Shown here one piece after another: positions 37,025 to 45,834 of a stretch of 64,000 bases of DNA (position 1 is its first letter; every line of letters begins with the position of its first letter). A model generated the notes under the pieces. It saw only the letters and a list, made by a program, of their open reading frames with translations. It was not told where the DNA came from and ran no database searches. The stretch is from Rhodoplanes sp046000175 (GTDB lineage Bacteria; Pseudomonadota; Alphaproteobacteria; Rhizobiales; Xanthobacteraceae). The DNA lies in the NCBI RefSeq assembly GCF_046000175.1, contig NZ_JBEOMB010000028.1:32200-96199 (forward strand), read 5' to 3'. A program made the translations under genes and the position numbers.

Positions 37025-37834
37025 TCAGGTGAAATGCGCGCCCTTGTCGGCGACGATGAGCTGGCCCGTGATCGCGTCGCTCGCGGGCGAGCACAGGAAG
37101 ACGAGCGGGCCGGAAAGATCGTCCGGCGTCACGTCCTCGGGGATCGCGCGGGCGGCGCGGATCTTGGTGATCAGCTCGGGTTTCGCCGTGAAGGCTGCGC
37201 CGGCCGCCGGATTGGCGACCAGCCCGGTCGCCAGCGTGTTGACCCGGATCCCCTGCGGCCCGAGCTCGCGGGCGAGCGCGCGGGTCAGCGCCAGCACGCC
37301 GCCCTTCATGCTTACGTAATGGAGCCGGTTGGGCAGGCCCTCCTGCATCGTGGTCGAGCCGATGTTGACGATCTTGCCCCAGCCGTTGCGGGCCATCCGG
37401 GGCGCCGCCGCCTTGGCGCATAAAAAGCTGCCGCGCAGCCCCACCGCCATCACCCGGTCCCACGCCGCGACGTCCAGGTCGGCGAGCGGCACGGGCGGGA
37501 TGTTGGAGCCGACGACGGCGTTGTTGACCAGGATGTCGAGCCGGCCGAACGCGGCCTCGGCCGCCGCCGCCATCGCCTCGACGGCGGCCTCGTCGGTCAC
37601 GTCGACCGGCACGGCGAGGGCGCGGCCGCCTTTCTCGCGCAACGCTTCGGCGACCGGCTCGGTGTCGACGATGTCGGCGACCACCACGCTCGCCCCTTCG
37701 GCCGCGAGCGCCGCGGCGAACACGGCGCCGAGCGCCGCCTTCGGGCCGAACGCCGCGCCGGTCACGACGGCGACGAGACCGTCGAGACGGCGGGTGCTGC
37801 GCTGCAGCGACGACAGGTCGGGCATGACGGTCAT
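37025..37834 (-). CDS. SDR-family oxidoreductase
   Basis: A 269-residue short-chain dehydrogenase/reductase. The cofactor motif TGAAFGPKAALG departs from the usual TGxxxGIG; the NNAVVG motif near 100, the catalytic Ser in VNIGSTTMQEG and Tyr-Lys in YVSMKGG near 165 are present. An Asp after the second beta strand (VVVADIVD) suggests NAD preference. ATG 37834 is chosen; ATG 37825 is possible. It is first in the apparent SDR-cupin-Bug gene set and divergent from an AraC regulator 258 bases away, which probably controls the set. Confidence 0.87.
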   Translation of the reverse strand: MTVMPDLSSLQRSTRRLDGLVAVVTGAAFGPKAALGAVFAAALAAEGASVVVADIVDTEPVAEALREKGGRALAVPVDVTDEAAVEAMAAAAEAAFGRLDILVNNAVVGSNIPPVPLADLDVAAWDRVMAVGLRGSFLCAKAAAPRMARNGWGKIVNIGSTTMQEGLPNRLHYVSMKGGVLALTRALARELGPQGIRVNTLATGLVANPAAGAAFTAKPELITKIRAARAIPEDVTPDDLSGPLVFLCSPASDAITGQLIVADKGAHFT

Positions 37835-38092
37835 GGCGAGTCCGTTGGGCGAGTCCTGTCGGACGAGTCCCGGCACGCGCCGGCGCAGCAGCGCGCCGCG
37901 CCGGGCGGGATGAAGCTCTGCATGCGAAGCGGGCCGGGTCAAAGCGAACGCATCGTCTTGCGCTGACGCGACAGAGATCGTGCGCTCGGCCGACAGGTCG
38001 CCCGGCGCCGGCCGGCCGCGTGTTGCGGTCGCCGGGCGCCCCCCGTAGGATCGCGCAAAAGCGACGAGATCGACACGTCCAGGGAGACGCGC

Positions 38093-39061
38093 ATGGTCCG
38101 GGTCGATCCGGGGCTCGCCCCCGCCGAGAAGCAGCGGCTCTGGCAGGACGCCATCGCCTGGCATTTCGGCGAGGCGGATCTCGCGATCCGCCGTCCCGAC
38201 CGCTTCGCCGGCCGCATCGTCACGCTCGGCGACGGGCCGATCCGGCTCGTCGAGGTGGCGAGCGACAACGAGATCGGGGTGCGCACCCGCCGCCATGCCG
38301 CGCAGGCGCGCGACGAGGTGTTCGTGGTCGCCCTGGTGAACCGCGGCCGGGTGTCGTTCGAGCAGCGCGGCCGCAGCTGCGTGCTGACCGACGGCATGGC
38401 GACGCTGTTCGCGGCCTCCGAGCCTTACGTGATCCGCCACGACGATCCGGCCGAGGTGATCAATCTCACGGCGCCGGCGTCGCTCCTGCAATCCTTCGTG
38501 CGGCGTCCGCACGATCACGTCTGTCGCGCCGTGTCGACCCGCGGCCTCGTCGGCAAGGTGTCGCGCGACCTGATGGTCGAGCTCGCCCAGGCGGCACGCA
38601 CCGGCGCACCGTGCGACGACGGCGGCGCCACGGCCGCGTCCGGCCCGCTGCAGCTCGCGCTGGCGAGCATCGCGGTGCTGCTCGCGGAGGGGACGGCCGC
38701 GCCGTCCGGCCTCGGCGATCGGCAGGCCGCGATGATGCGGCGCTGCCGCGAGATCATCGCCGCCTCGCTGGCCGAGCCGGAGCTCGGCCCGGCCCTCTTG
38801 GCGCAACGCATGGGCGTATCGGTGCGCTGCCTGCACGGCCTGTTCCGGGCGGCCGGCACCACGGTGTGCGACGACGTGCTGGAGGCGCGGCTCGCCCGCA
38901 GCCTGCAGCTCCTCGGCGATCCCGCCGCGGCGACGCTGCGCCTGAAGGAGGTCGCCTTCACCAGCGGCTTCGCCACCCCCTCGCTGTTCGCGGCGCAGTT
39001 CAAGCGCCGCTACGGGCGCACGCCCGGCGAGATGCGCCGGGCGCTGCTCGCCGGCGGGTGA
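38093..39061 (+). CDS. AraC-family transcriptional regulator
   Basis: A 322-residue regulator with an N-terminal AraC-ligand-binding-like domain (about 30-200: VFVVALVNRGRVSFEQRGRS region) and two C-terminal helix-turn-helix motifs (about 225-320: ALLAQRMGVSVRCLHGLFR and LKEVAFTSGFATPSLFAAQF, ending FKRRYGRTPGEMRR). It is transcribed away from the SDR-cupin-Bug genes, the standard layout for a local activator. AGGGAGA precedes ATG 38093. The effector is presumably a substrate of the neighbouring pathway. Confidence 0.9.
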   Translation: MVRVDPGLAPAEKQRLWQDAIAWHFGEADLAIRRPDRFAGRIVTLGDGPIRLVEVASDNEIGVRTRRHAAQARDEVFVVALVNRGRVSFEQRGRSCVLTDGMATLFAASEPYVIRHDDPAEVINLTAPASLLQSFVRRPHDHVCRAVSTRGLVGKVSRDLMVELAQAARTGAPCDDGGATAASGPLQLALASIAVLLAEGTAAPSGLGDRQAAMMRRCREIIAASLAEPELGPALLAQRMGVSVRCLHGLFRAAGTTVCDDVLEARLARSLQLLGDPAAATLRLKEVAFTSGFATPSLFAAQFKRRYGRTPGEMRRALLAGG

Positions 39062-39100
39062 GCCGCCCGCAAGTCCGACCGGCTAGCCGTCTCGCCGGCG

Positions 39101-39124
39101 CGGTGCAGCGGTGCAGCGGTGCAG
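39101..39124. repeat. Three 8-base tandem repeats
   Basis: CGGTGCAG is repeated three times without interruption in the leader between the AraC and HupE-like genes. The unit number could vary by slippage. Confidence 0.85.
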
Positions 39125-39227
39125 GGCGGTTGGCGCCGGTATCCGGACTCGGTAGTCTGGCACGATCGAGCGCGGCACGGTACTTGCCACGGTGGCTTCG
39201 CTCGACCCCGATGCCAGGAGATCATCG

Positions 39228-39875
39228 ATGCTGCCGCATGCCCGCGCCGCGACGCCCGTCCGCGCTGTCCGCCCTCGCACCGTCGGTCGGGCCGCGACGC
39301 TCGCCGCCGGGCTCGTCCTCGTGACCGCCTCGGCCGCGTCGGCGCATGTCGGGCAGGCCTCACATGCCCACGGCTTCGCCGACGGCTTCCTGCACCCGCT
39401 GTTCGGCATCGACCACCTCGCCGCCATGCTGGCGGTCGGCCTGTGGTCGGCGACGTTGGGCGGCGCCGCGCTGCTCGCCGTGCCGGCGGCCTTCGTCGCG
39501 GTGCTGGTGGTCGGCGCCGTGCTCGGCGCCACCGGCGTGCCGCTGCCGGCCGTCGAGCCGGCCATCACGGCCTCGGTGATCGTCCTCGGGCTCCTGGTGG
39601 CGCTCGCCGTGCGGCTGCCCCTCGCCCCGGCCGCCCTGCTGGTCGGCGCCTTCGGCCTCGTCCACGGCTATGCCCACGGCGCCGAGATGCCGGCGGCGGC
39701 GAGCCCGCTCGCCTACGGGCTCGGCTTCGTGACCGCGACCGTGCTGCTGCACGCGGCTGGCATCGGGCTCGGCGTCGCGCTCGGCCGGATCGCCGAGGTG
39801 CGGGCCGGTTTCGGCATGGCGCGGGTCGCCGGCGCCTGCGTGGCCGGCGTCGGCCTGGTGCTCGCCATCGCCTGA
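39228..39875 (+). CDS. HupE/UreJ-family membrane protein
   Basis: A 215-residue inner-membrane protein with a cleavable N-terminal signal and six further hydrophobic segments. The family signature AHGFADGFLHPLFGIDHLAA is present, followed by the second His-rich segment GLVHGYAHGAEMP. HupE/UreJ proteins take up nickel (or cobalt) for hydrogenase or urease. Neither enzyme is encoded in this window, so here it may supply metal generally. AGGAG precedes ATG 39228. Confidence 0.9.
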   Translation: MLPHARAATPVRAVRPRTVGRAATLAAGLVLVTASAASAHVGQASHAHGFADGFLHPLFGIDHLAAMLAVGLWSATLGGAALLAVPAAFVAVLVVGAVLGATGVPLPAVEPAITASVIVLGLLVALAVRLPLAPAALLVGAFGLVHGYAHGAEMPAAASPLAYGLGFVTATVLLHAAGIGLGVALGRIAEVRAGFGMARVAGACVAGVGLVLAIA

Positions 39876-39918
39876 CGGCGGCGTGCGGCACGCCCGCGTG
39901 CGACGCCCCGGAGCGCGA

Positions 39919-40317
39919 TCAGCGGCAGATCCGGGCGTCGGCGAGATCGCGGAAGTCGGTGCCGGTGGCTGCGGTGTCGGGCCCTTTCAGCCAGACCATG
40001 ACGTTGGTCTCCGAGGCGGCCGTCGTGCCGCAGCGCATGTGCACCGAGTACATGGTGCCGGGCGTCGCGGCGCGCTCCTCGACCCACTCGACCGAGCAGG
40101 TCTCGCCGCCCTTCGCGTAGCTGCGCGCCGTCAGCACGAAGCCGCTGCCGGTCGGCGCCGGGCAGCTCCCGGTCGCCGGAATCCAGGTGCCGCGCAGGCT
40201 CTCCGGCACCTCGGAATGCCGCACGTCGGCTACGGCCGTGCCGCCCGTCACGAGGCCTGCCGTCGTCACCGCGGCGGCGAGGACCAGCCCCGTCGCCATC
40301 ACGCTCGCCTTCATCAT
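39919..40317 (-). CDS. Small secreted protein of unknown function
   Basis: A 132-residue protein with a signal peptide (residues 1-29, hydrophobic stretch MATGLVLAAAVTTAGL). The mature part is about 100 residues with four cysteines that could form two disulfides (GSCPAP, GETCSVEW, HMRCGTT and the terminal ICR). No family recognised. Starts at ATG 40317 or 40314 are equivalent. It is convergent with the HupE-like gene and lies downstream of the phytochrome gene in the same direction... across a 52-base gap. Confidence 0.65.
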   Translation of the reverse strand: MMKASVMATGLVLAAAVTTAGLVTGGTAVADVRHSEVPESLRGTWIPATGSCPAPTGSGFVLTARSYAKGGETCSVEWVEERAATPGTMYSVHMRCGTTAASETNVMVWLKGPDTAATGTDFRDLADARICR

Positions 40318-40369
40318 CGCGCACCCGCCGTCGTGGAATCGTCGCGGTATCTTAATCCAGGGCACGCGT

Positions 40370-43033
40370 TCAGGCATCCGCCCCGTCGGGCGACGCGTCG
40401 TTCGTGTGGATGTCGTCGCCGGCGTCGCGACGCTCGTCCGGCGCGAAGGGCTCGAGCAGCATCCGCAGGGTCTCGGCCGTGTACGGCTTTCGCAGCCGCG
40501 GCGTCTCGGCGAACTCGGGCGGGAAGGCGGCGTGCTCGCCGTAGCCGGTGGCGAAGGCGAACGGCACGCCGAGCGCCCGTAGCCGCGTCGCGATCGAAAA
40601 GCTCGTCTCGGCCCCGAGATTGACGTCGAGCAGGGCGAAGTCGGGCGGCCTCGTCTCGACCGTGGCGAGCGCGTCGGCGACCGAGGCGGCGGTGCGCACG
40701 GCGTTCGCGCCGAGCCGGCGCAGCATGTCCTCGGCGTCGAGCGCGATGATCATCGTGTCCTCGACGAGCAGCACGTCCTGGGGCACCCGGCCGGGCGGCG
40801 GTGCCGCCGCGACGGCGCGCTCGTCGACGAAGCCGCCGCCCGGCGCGGGGCGGACATAGCCGCCCGGAACGACGAAGCGGGCCACGAGCCCGGTCGGCGC
40901 GTAGTCGACCATCGCCTCGCCCTTGAGGTCGTGGCGGATCGAGCGCTCGATCACGGTCGAGCCGAAGCCGCGCCGCGTCGGCGGGGCGACCCGCGGCCCG
41001 CCGCTCTCGCGCCAGCGCAGCGCCAGCGCGCCGTCGGGCCGGAAGCCGACCGCGACGTCGACGCGGCCACGCGAATCGCTCAGCGCGCCGTACTTGGCCG
41101 AGTTCGTGATCATCTCGTGGAGGACGAGCGCGATGGTCGTGAACGCCTCCGGCTCGATCAGCACCTCGGGTCCGACGATGCGCACCCGCTCGCCCTTGCC
41201 GCCCAGATAGGCCGCGGCTTCGGCGGCGACGAGGCTGCGCAGCGACGCCGGCCCCCACTGGTCGGCCGTGATCTGGTCGTGCGCGCGGGCCAGCGCCTGG
41301 ATGCGGCCGCCCACCACCTCGGTGAAGGTCTCGATGGTGGTCGCCGAGTCGCGGCTCTGGGTGATCACGCCACGGATCAGGCCGAGGATGTTGCGGATGC
41401 GGTGGTTGAGCTCGGCGATCAGCAGATCCTGCCGCGCGACGGCGCGCCGGCGCTCCTCCTCGGTGAGGTCGGAGAGCTGCAGGATCACCTCGAGCAGGCT
41501 GACGCGGAGCTGCTCGGCGATGCGGCACTCGACCGGCAGCCAGGGCAGCGACTGGCCCGTGACGGTCTCCTTCCACAGGTCGAAGCTCTTGCGTGGGGTC
41601 AGCCGGTCGCCGTTCGGTCCGAAAACCTTCGGCGCGTTCGGGTCGCCGGCCCAGGTGACGGTGCGGGCGATCTCGCGGCGGAAGAAGATCAGATAGTCGC
41701 GCGCCGGGCGCGACAGGGGCACCACCAGCATGCCGGCGGCGCGCTCGGCGAAGGCGCGGGCCGGCGGATGGTCGGCGCCGATGTCGTAGCGGGCGTGCAC
41801 GCGGTCGAACGCCTGGGCGTCGATATGGGCCACCAGGTCGGAAAACTCCTCCGCGGTCGGGGTCAGCCCCTTCAGCGTGGCGCGCCCGCCCGTCCACACG
41901 CCCACGCCGTCGCAGGCGAGCAGATCCGCCATCTCGTCGAGATGGGCGACGACGCTCTCGAAGCGCGTCGACTCCCGCGCCATGGTGCCGACCAGACGCT
42001 GGTGCAGTGCCTGGGCGCGCGCCTCGAAGGCCGCCTCGACGGCGCGCTCGCGATTCTCCAGCGCCAGCGCGAACACCTGGGCGAACAATTCGGCGGCGCT
42101 GCGCCGGCCGAACGCGACCCGGTGCGGGGCGTAGTGATGGCAGGCGAACAGGCCCCACAGCTTTCCGTCACGCAGGATCGAGACCGACATCGAGGCGCGA
42201 ACGCCCATGTTGCGCAGATACTCGACATGGATCGACGAGACGCTGCGCAGCATGCTCATCGACAGGTCGAGCGTCGGGTCGTCCGCGCTCGCGGACACGA
42301 CCGGCACGGGCCGGGCGTCGATGTCGGCGATCAGGCGCAGCACGTTGCGGGTGTAGAGGCGGCGCGCCTGGCGCGGGATGTCGGAGGCCGGATAATGCAG
42401 GCCGAGAAACGTGCCGCGACCGGGATCGACCGCCTCGCCGACCACCTCGCCGGAGCCGTCGTCGTCGAAGCGATAGACCATCACGCGATCGAAGCCGGTC
42501 AGCGCCCGCAGCTCGCGCGCCGCCGTGCGGAAGAAGCTGCGACGATCGTCGGTGCGGCGCAGCCGCGTGATCATGTCGCGCACGAGCGCCGACGCCGCCG
42601 TGTCGCTCTCGCCCGTGGTCGGCTCGCACTCGATGACCACGGTGTCGCGCACCACGATGTCGCGCACCACGGTGTCTCGCGCGCCGTTCGTGTCCCGGTC
42701 CGCCGCGACGATGTGGGCAGCGACGTCGCAGACGAGGCCGGGACCGAGGCGCAGCCCGAAGCCGCGAGCGACCAGATCGCCGGCGACGCCCTGCAGGAGA
42801 CCGCGCAGGCTGTGCAGCGCCTCGGCCTCGACGAGAGCGTCGAGCGGGCGGCCGATCAGATCGTCGCCGTCGCGGCCGAGCCACGCGGCGGCGTTGGCCG
42901 AGACATGCGTGACGATCCAGTCGTCGGCCGCGACGGCGATCAGAAAGCCGAACGGCTGCACGGCGCCGAGCAGATGGATCGGCTCGCGGTCGCAATTCGT
43001 CAGGTCCACGCTCGCGCCGGCGTCGGTTTGCAT
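40370..43033 (-). CDS. Bacteriophytochrome with HWE histidine kinase and receiver domain
   Basis: An 887-residue red/far-red photoreceptor kinase. PAS domain: bilin-attaching Cys14 in TNCDREPIH. GAF: PASDIP at 215-220, His269 in SSIHVEYLRNMG and CHHY at 298-301. PHY: the tongue PRKSF at 480-484. The HWE kinase has phosphoacceptor His544 in ELNHRIRN, HEMITNSAKYGAL (N-box) and RWRESGG, and a C-terminal receiver has phosphate-accepting Asp803 (LLDVNLG). An in-frame 15-base repeat (42636-42680) encodes three VRDTV/VRDIV units near residues 118-133, between PAS and GAF. ATG 43033 gives the standard N-terminus. No haem oxygenase gene is adjacent. A Crp-type regulator is divergent. Confidence 0.95.
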   Translation of the reverse strand: MQTDAGASVDLTNCDREPIHLLGAVQPFGFLIAVAADDWIVTHVSANAAAWLGRDGDDLIGRPLDALVEAEALHSLRGLLQGVAGDLVARGFGLRLGPGLVCDVAAHIVAADRDTNGARDTVVRDIVVRDTVVIECEPTTGESDTAASALVRDMITRLRRTDDRRSFFRTAARELRALTGFDRVMVYRFDDDGSGEVVGEAVDPGRGTFLGLHYPASDIPRQARRLYTRNVLRLIADIDARPVPVVSASADDPTLDLSMSMLRSVSSIHVEYLRNMGVRASMSVSILRDGKLWGLFACHHYAPHRVAFGRRSAAELFAQVFALALENRERAVEAAFEARAQALHQRLVGTMARESTRFESVVAHLDEMADLLACDGVGVWTGGRATLKGLTPTAEEFSDLVAHIDAQAFDRVHARYDIGADHPPARAFAERAAGMLVVPLSRPARDYLIFFRREIARTVTWAGDPNAPKVFGPNGDRLTPRKSFDLWKETVTGQSLPWLPVECRIAEQLRVSLLEVILQLSDLTEEERRRAVARQDLLIAELNHRIRNILGLIRGVITQSRDSATTIETFTEVVGGRIQALARAHDQITADQWGPASLRSLVAAEAAAYLGGKGERVRIVGPEVLIEPEAFTTIALVLHEMITNSAKYGALSDSRGRVDVAVGFRPDGALALRWRESGGPRVAPPTRRGFGSTVIERSIRHDLKGEAMVDYAPTGLVARFVVPGGYVRPAPGGGFVDERAVAAAPPPGRVPQDVLLVEDTMIIALDAEDMLRRLGANAVRTAASVADALATVETRPPDFALLDVNLGAETSFSIATRLRALGVPFAFATGYGEHAAFPPEFAETPRLRKPYTAETLRMLLEPFAPDERRDAGDDIHTNDASPDGADA
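42636..42680. repeat. 15-base tandem repeat in phytochrome gene
   Basis: Three units of the type ACCACGGTGTCGCGC (42636-42650, 42651-42665, 42666-42680) encode repeated V-V-R-D-T/I on the minus strand at the end of the PAS domain. Confidence 0.85.
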
Positions 43034-43310
43034 CGTCGGTCCGGTTGTCGGGCAGAAGCCGCCGGTCCGCGGCGGTCGGGCACGCACGTCGCGGCGTTCC
43101 TGTCGGCGCTGCGCCAACTCCCGTCGCCGTCGTGTGGGGCGTCCGCCGATCCCTCACAGGGAGCGTGATCACCGGATCCGTGAAACCACGTTACCACCGT
43201 CGTCTTCGCCGGGTCGGTGCACTTGTGAACATATCGGGATCATGCGATGCGCTAGAGGAACGCACCGACGACGTGTCCTCCGATCTCAACCAGCGTCATC
43301 CATCCGACAC

Positions 43311-44054
43311 ATGAGCAAGATCATCGGCGCGGCCGCGGCGCGGCCCGACAACAACCTGCTGCAGACGTTGCGCGAGGCCGACTACGCGCTGCTCGCCCCG
43401 TGGCTCGAGTCGAACCCGCAGGACGCCAACCAGCTCCTCTACAATCCCGGCGACAATGTCGAGACCGTGCACTTTCCCTGCGGGCCGAGTCTCGTCTCCT
43501 ATCTGGTCGGCAGCGAGGACGGCCGCGACGTCGAGACCATCCTGGTCGGCCGCGAAGGCGCGGTCGGCGGCATCGTCTCGTTCGGCCATCTGCCGGCCTA
43601 TTGCCGCATCGTGGTGAAGTATGGCGGCCCGTTCGTGCGGCTGCGGGTCACCCAGCTGGAGGCAGCCAAGGCGCAGTCGCCGACGCTGCGTTACCTCTTC
43701 GCCCGTTATGCCGACTGTTTGCTCGCCCAGGTGTTCCAGTCGACCGCCTGCAACGCCATCCACTCGATCGAGCAGCGCGCCGCCAAGTGGATCCTCTCGG
43801 CCATGGACCGCACCGGCGATCACGTCGTGCCGCTCACCCACGAGCAGCTCGCCACCATGCTGGGGGTGGGCCGCAGCTACACCAGCCGCGTCATGCAGGG
43901 CTTCCGGGCCGACCGGATTCTGGAGACGCGGCGCGGCGCCGTGGTGGTGCGCGACCGCGAGGCCCTGAAGGCACGCGCCTGCCTGTGCAACGAGTCGGTG
44001 AAGGCCCACTTCGACGCGGTGCTGCGCGGCGTCTATCCGGCGAGCGAGGAGTAG
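43311..44054 (+). CDS. Crp/Fnr-family transcriptional regulator
   Basis: A 247-residue regulator with an N-terminal cyclic-nucleotide-binding beta barrel (about 25-140: QLLYNPGDNVETVHFPCGP) and a C-terminal winged helix (about 155-230) whose recognition region is LTHEQLATMLGVGRSYTSRV. It lacks the N-terminal cysteine cluster of FNR, so it is not an iron-sulfur oxygen sensor, and the cAMP-binding residues of CRP are not obvious. It resembles the many uncharacterised rhizobial Crp-type proteins. Start: ATG 43311, without a clear ribosome site. It is divergent from the bacteriophytochrome gene, which it might regulate. Confidence 0.85.
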   Translation: MSKIIGAAAARPDNNLLQTLREADYALLAPWLESNPQDANQLLYNPGDNVETVHFPCGPSLVSYLVGSEDGRDVETILVGREGAVGGIVSFGHLPAYCRIVVKYGGPFVRLRVTQLEAAKAQSPTLRYLFARYADCLLAQVFQSTACNAIHSIEQRAAKWILSAMDRTGDHVVPLTHEQLATMLGVGRSYTSRVMQGFRADRILETRRGAVVVRDREALKARACLCNESVKAHFDAVLRGVYPASEE

Positions 44055-44127
44055 CGCAGCGTCTTGTCCCGGAGAGACAGGCGCCTCCTGCACGCCATCA
44101 TCAGGTCGCGCGGACCGGCACGGTCCG

Positions 44128-44152
44128 CTCCCTCCCCCACAAGGGGGGAGGG
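44128..44152. repeat. Short inverted repeat in convergent gap
   Basis: CTCCCTCCCCC pairs with GGGGGGAGGG around CACAA between the Crp-type and Bug-type genes, which converge here. A terminator role is possible but there is no T-run. Confidence 0.5.
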
Positions 44153-44194
44153 AACCACGACGTCACCTCGTCCTGATCACTTAACCTCTTCGGA

Positions 44195-45178
44195 TCACTT
44201 TGCCTCGACCAGATTGGCGAGCCGCACCACCTCGGCCCACTTCTTCACCTCGGCAGCGACGAAGTCGGGCATCTCGGCGGTCGGGCGGAAGCGGGCGACG
44301 ACGGCGTTGCGATCGAAGGTCTCGCGCACCGCGTCGGCCGTGAGCGCGCCCTCGATGGCGGCGGCGAGCTTGGCGACGCGATCGGCCGGCGTCTTGGCCG
44401 GGGCGAAGTAGGCGAACCAGGCGTCGGCGTCGACGTCCGGCACGCCGGCCTCGGCGAGCGTCGGGATGTCGGGCAAGAGCGGCACGCGGCGCGACGAGGC
44501 GATGGCGAGCGCCCGCACCAGCCCGCCTTCGAGCTGGCCGCGGATGTTGGCGATCGCGATGAAGCCGAAGTCGACGACGCCGGCCATCAGATCCTGGGCG
44601 AGCGGGCCGCCGCCCCGATAGGGCACGTGCTGGGCCTCGACGCCGGCCTTGATCTTGAACAGCTCGCAGGCGAGATGCGACGACGAGCCGATGCCGGTCG
44701 AGCCGTAGTTCAGCTTGCCGGGCTCGCGCTTGAGGAGCGCGACCAGCTCGGTCGCGGTCGTGACCGGCAGGGTCTTCTTGACCACCAGCGCGTGCGGCAC
44801 CGTGCAGACCTGGCAGATCGGCACGAAGCTGTCGATCGCCCGATAGGGAAGCGACGGATAGATCGCCTCGTTGGTGCCGTGGGTCTGCTGGGTGCCGAGC
44901 ACCAGCCGATAGGCGTCGGGCTCGGCGAGCGCGACCGCCTGGGCGGCCACCGAGCCGCCGCTGCCGCCGCGATTCTCCACCACCACCGGTTGGCCGAGTG
45001 CGCGCGTCATCGGCTCGCCGATGGCGCGGGCGACGAGATCGACCGAGCCGGCCGGCGGATAGGGCACCACGACGGTGACGGGGCGGGCCGGCCAGTCCGC
45101 TTGCGCGAGCGCGGGACCGGAGAAGGCGGGAACGAGCGCGGCGCCGGCGGCGCCGAGAAACAGACGGCGATCGAGCAT
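44195..45178 (-). CDS. Bug-family (tripartite tricarboxylate) substrate-binding protein
   Basis: A 327-residue periplasmic receptor. The signal peptide MLDRRLFLGAAGAALVPAF has two arginines followed by FLG, a possible Tat signal. The mature part shows DWPARPVTVVVPYPPAGSVD, ENRGGSGGSVAA, PYRGGGPLAQDLMAG and LLPDIPTLAEAGVPD, all Bug-family marks. It is only distantly similar to the receptor encoded at 35407-36441. ATG 45178 is chosen over 45229. No permease genes are adjacent; orphan Bug receptors usually share a distant TctAB permease or act as sensors. Confidence 0.9.
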   Translation of the reverse strand: MLDRRLFLGAAGAALVPAFSGPALAQADWPARPVTVVVPYPPAGSVDLVARAIGEPMTRALGQPVVVENRGGSGGSVAAQAVALAEPDAYRLVLGTQQTHGTNEAIYPSLPYRAIDSFVPICQVCTVPHALVVKKTLPVTTATELVALLKREPGKLNYGSTGIGSSSHLACELFKIKAGVEAQHVPYRGGGPLAQDLMAGVVDFGFIAIANIRGQLEGGLVRALAIASSRRVPLLPDIPTLAEAGVPDVDADAWFAYFAPAKTPADRVAKLAAAIEGALTADAVRETFDRNAVVARFRPTAEMPDFVAAEVKKWAEVVRLANLVEAK

Positions 45179-45301
45179 CGGGAAGGTCCGGAAGCGGAAG
45201 GCGCGGGGGAACGCCGGAGCGGCGTTCATAGCCCCCGCGCCCCGCCGCCGGCAAGCCGGCCGTCGTTCGGCCGATCGTCACGACCGGCCGGGGGCGTGCG
45301 G

Positions 45302-45604
45302 TCAGCCGCAGCGGCGGATGCTGCGGTAGACGACGCTGCCGTTCGGGCGGACGACGCGCTCGCGCACGGTGCGGCAGCCGCCCATGCCCATGCGCGGCCC
45401 CGGACCCGGCGAGCAGATCCGCTTGGTCGAGTAGATCACGCGGCCCCCCGGGCGGACGACGCGCTGACGCACGGTGCGGCAGGCCACCTGCTCGGCCAGC
45501 GGCTCGGCGCCTTTCACGGCGGGGTCGAAGAAGCGGGCGTCGGCCGGAGCGGCGACCACGAAGACAGCGGCCGCCGCCGCCGCGGCGGTGAGGGTGAGAC
45601 GCAT
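45302..45604 (-). CDS. Small secreted protein with duplicated CRTVR module
   Basis: A 100-residue protein with a signal peptide (residues 1-23, cleavage after PADA). The mature part consists of two copies of a 23-residue module: C42-RTVRQRVVRPGGRVIY to C64, and C77-RTVRERVVRPNGSVVY to C99. Each begins and ends with Cys and is joined by a Gly/Pro/Met linker. It is strongly basic and likely periplasmic with two disulfides. No named family recognised. AGGAG precedes the ATG. Confidence 0.75.
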   Translation of the reverse strand: MRLTLTAAAAAAAVFVVAAPADARFFDPAVKGAEPLAEQVACRTVRQRVVRPGGRVIYSTKRICSPGPGPRMGMGGCRTVRERVVRPNGSVVYRSIRRCG

Positions 45605-45748
45605 GCTTGGCTCCTGATTGAATGTCTTGGTCTTGGGCGGGACGCCGCCTGTAACACCTCGGGGGAGGCGGCGGCGCTCGGGTCAACCGGAAGGGCGGGG
45701 CGGTGTTCCGGCCGTCGCGAGCGGGGCGGTCATGTCCGGACACGACGA

Positions 45749-45776
45749 AACGCCCCGGCGGGGGCGCCGGGGCGTT
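45749..45776 (-). terminator. Rho-independent terminator for BA14K-family gene
   Basis: AACGCCCCGGCG and CGCCGGGGCGTT form a 12-pair stem with a 4-base G loop, about 60 bases past the BA14K-family stop on the minus strand. The minus-strand tail TTTCGTCGTGT is mildly T-rich. Confidence 0.65.
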
Positions 45777-45834
45777 CGTGTCAGGCCGGGGGAAGGTGCT
45801 TCGGTCCGCGCGGGGTCGCCCCTCACGAACGTCG

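Noticed and set aside
39228..39875. Hydrogenase or urease accessory operon based on the HupE/UreJ protein
   Set aside because: No hydrogenase or urease gene lies in the window; the gene is isolated.
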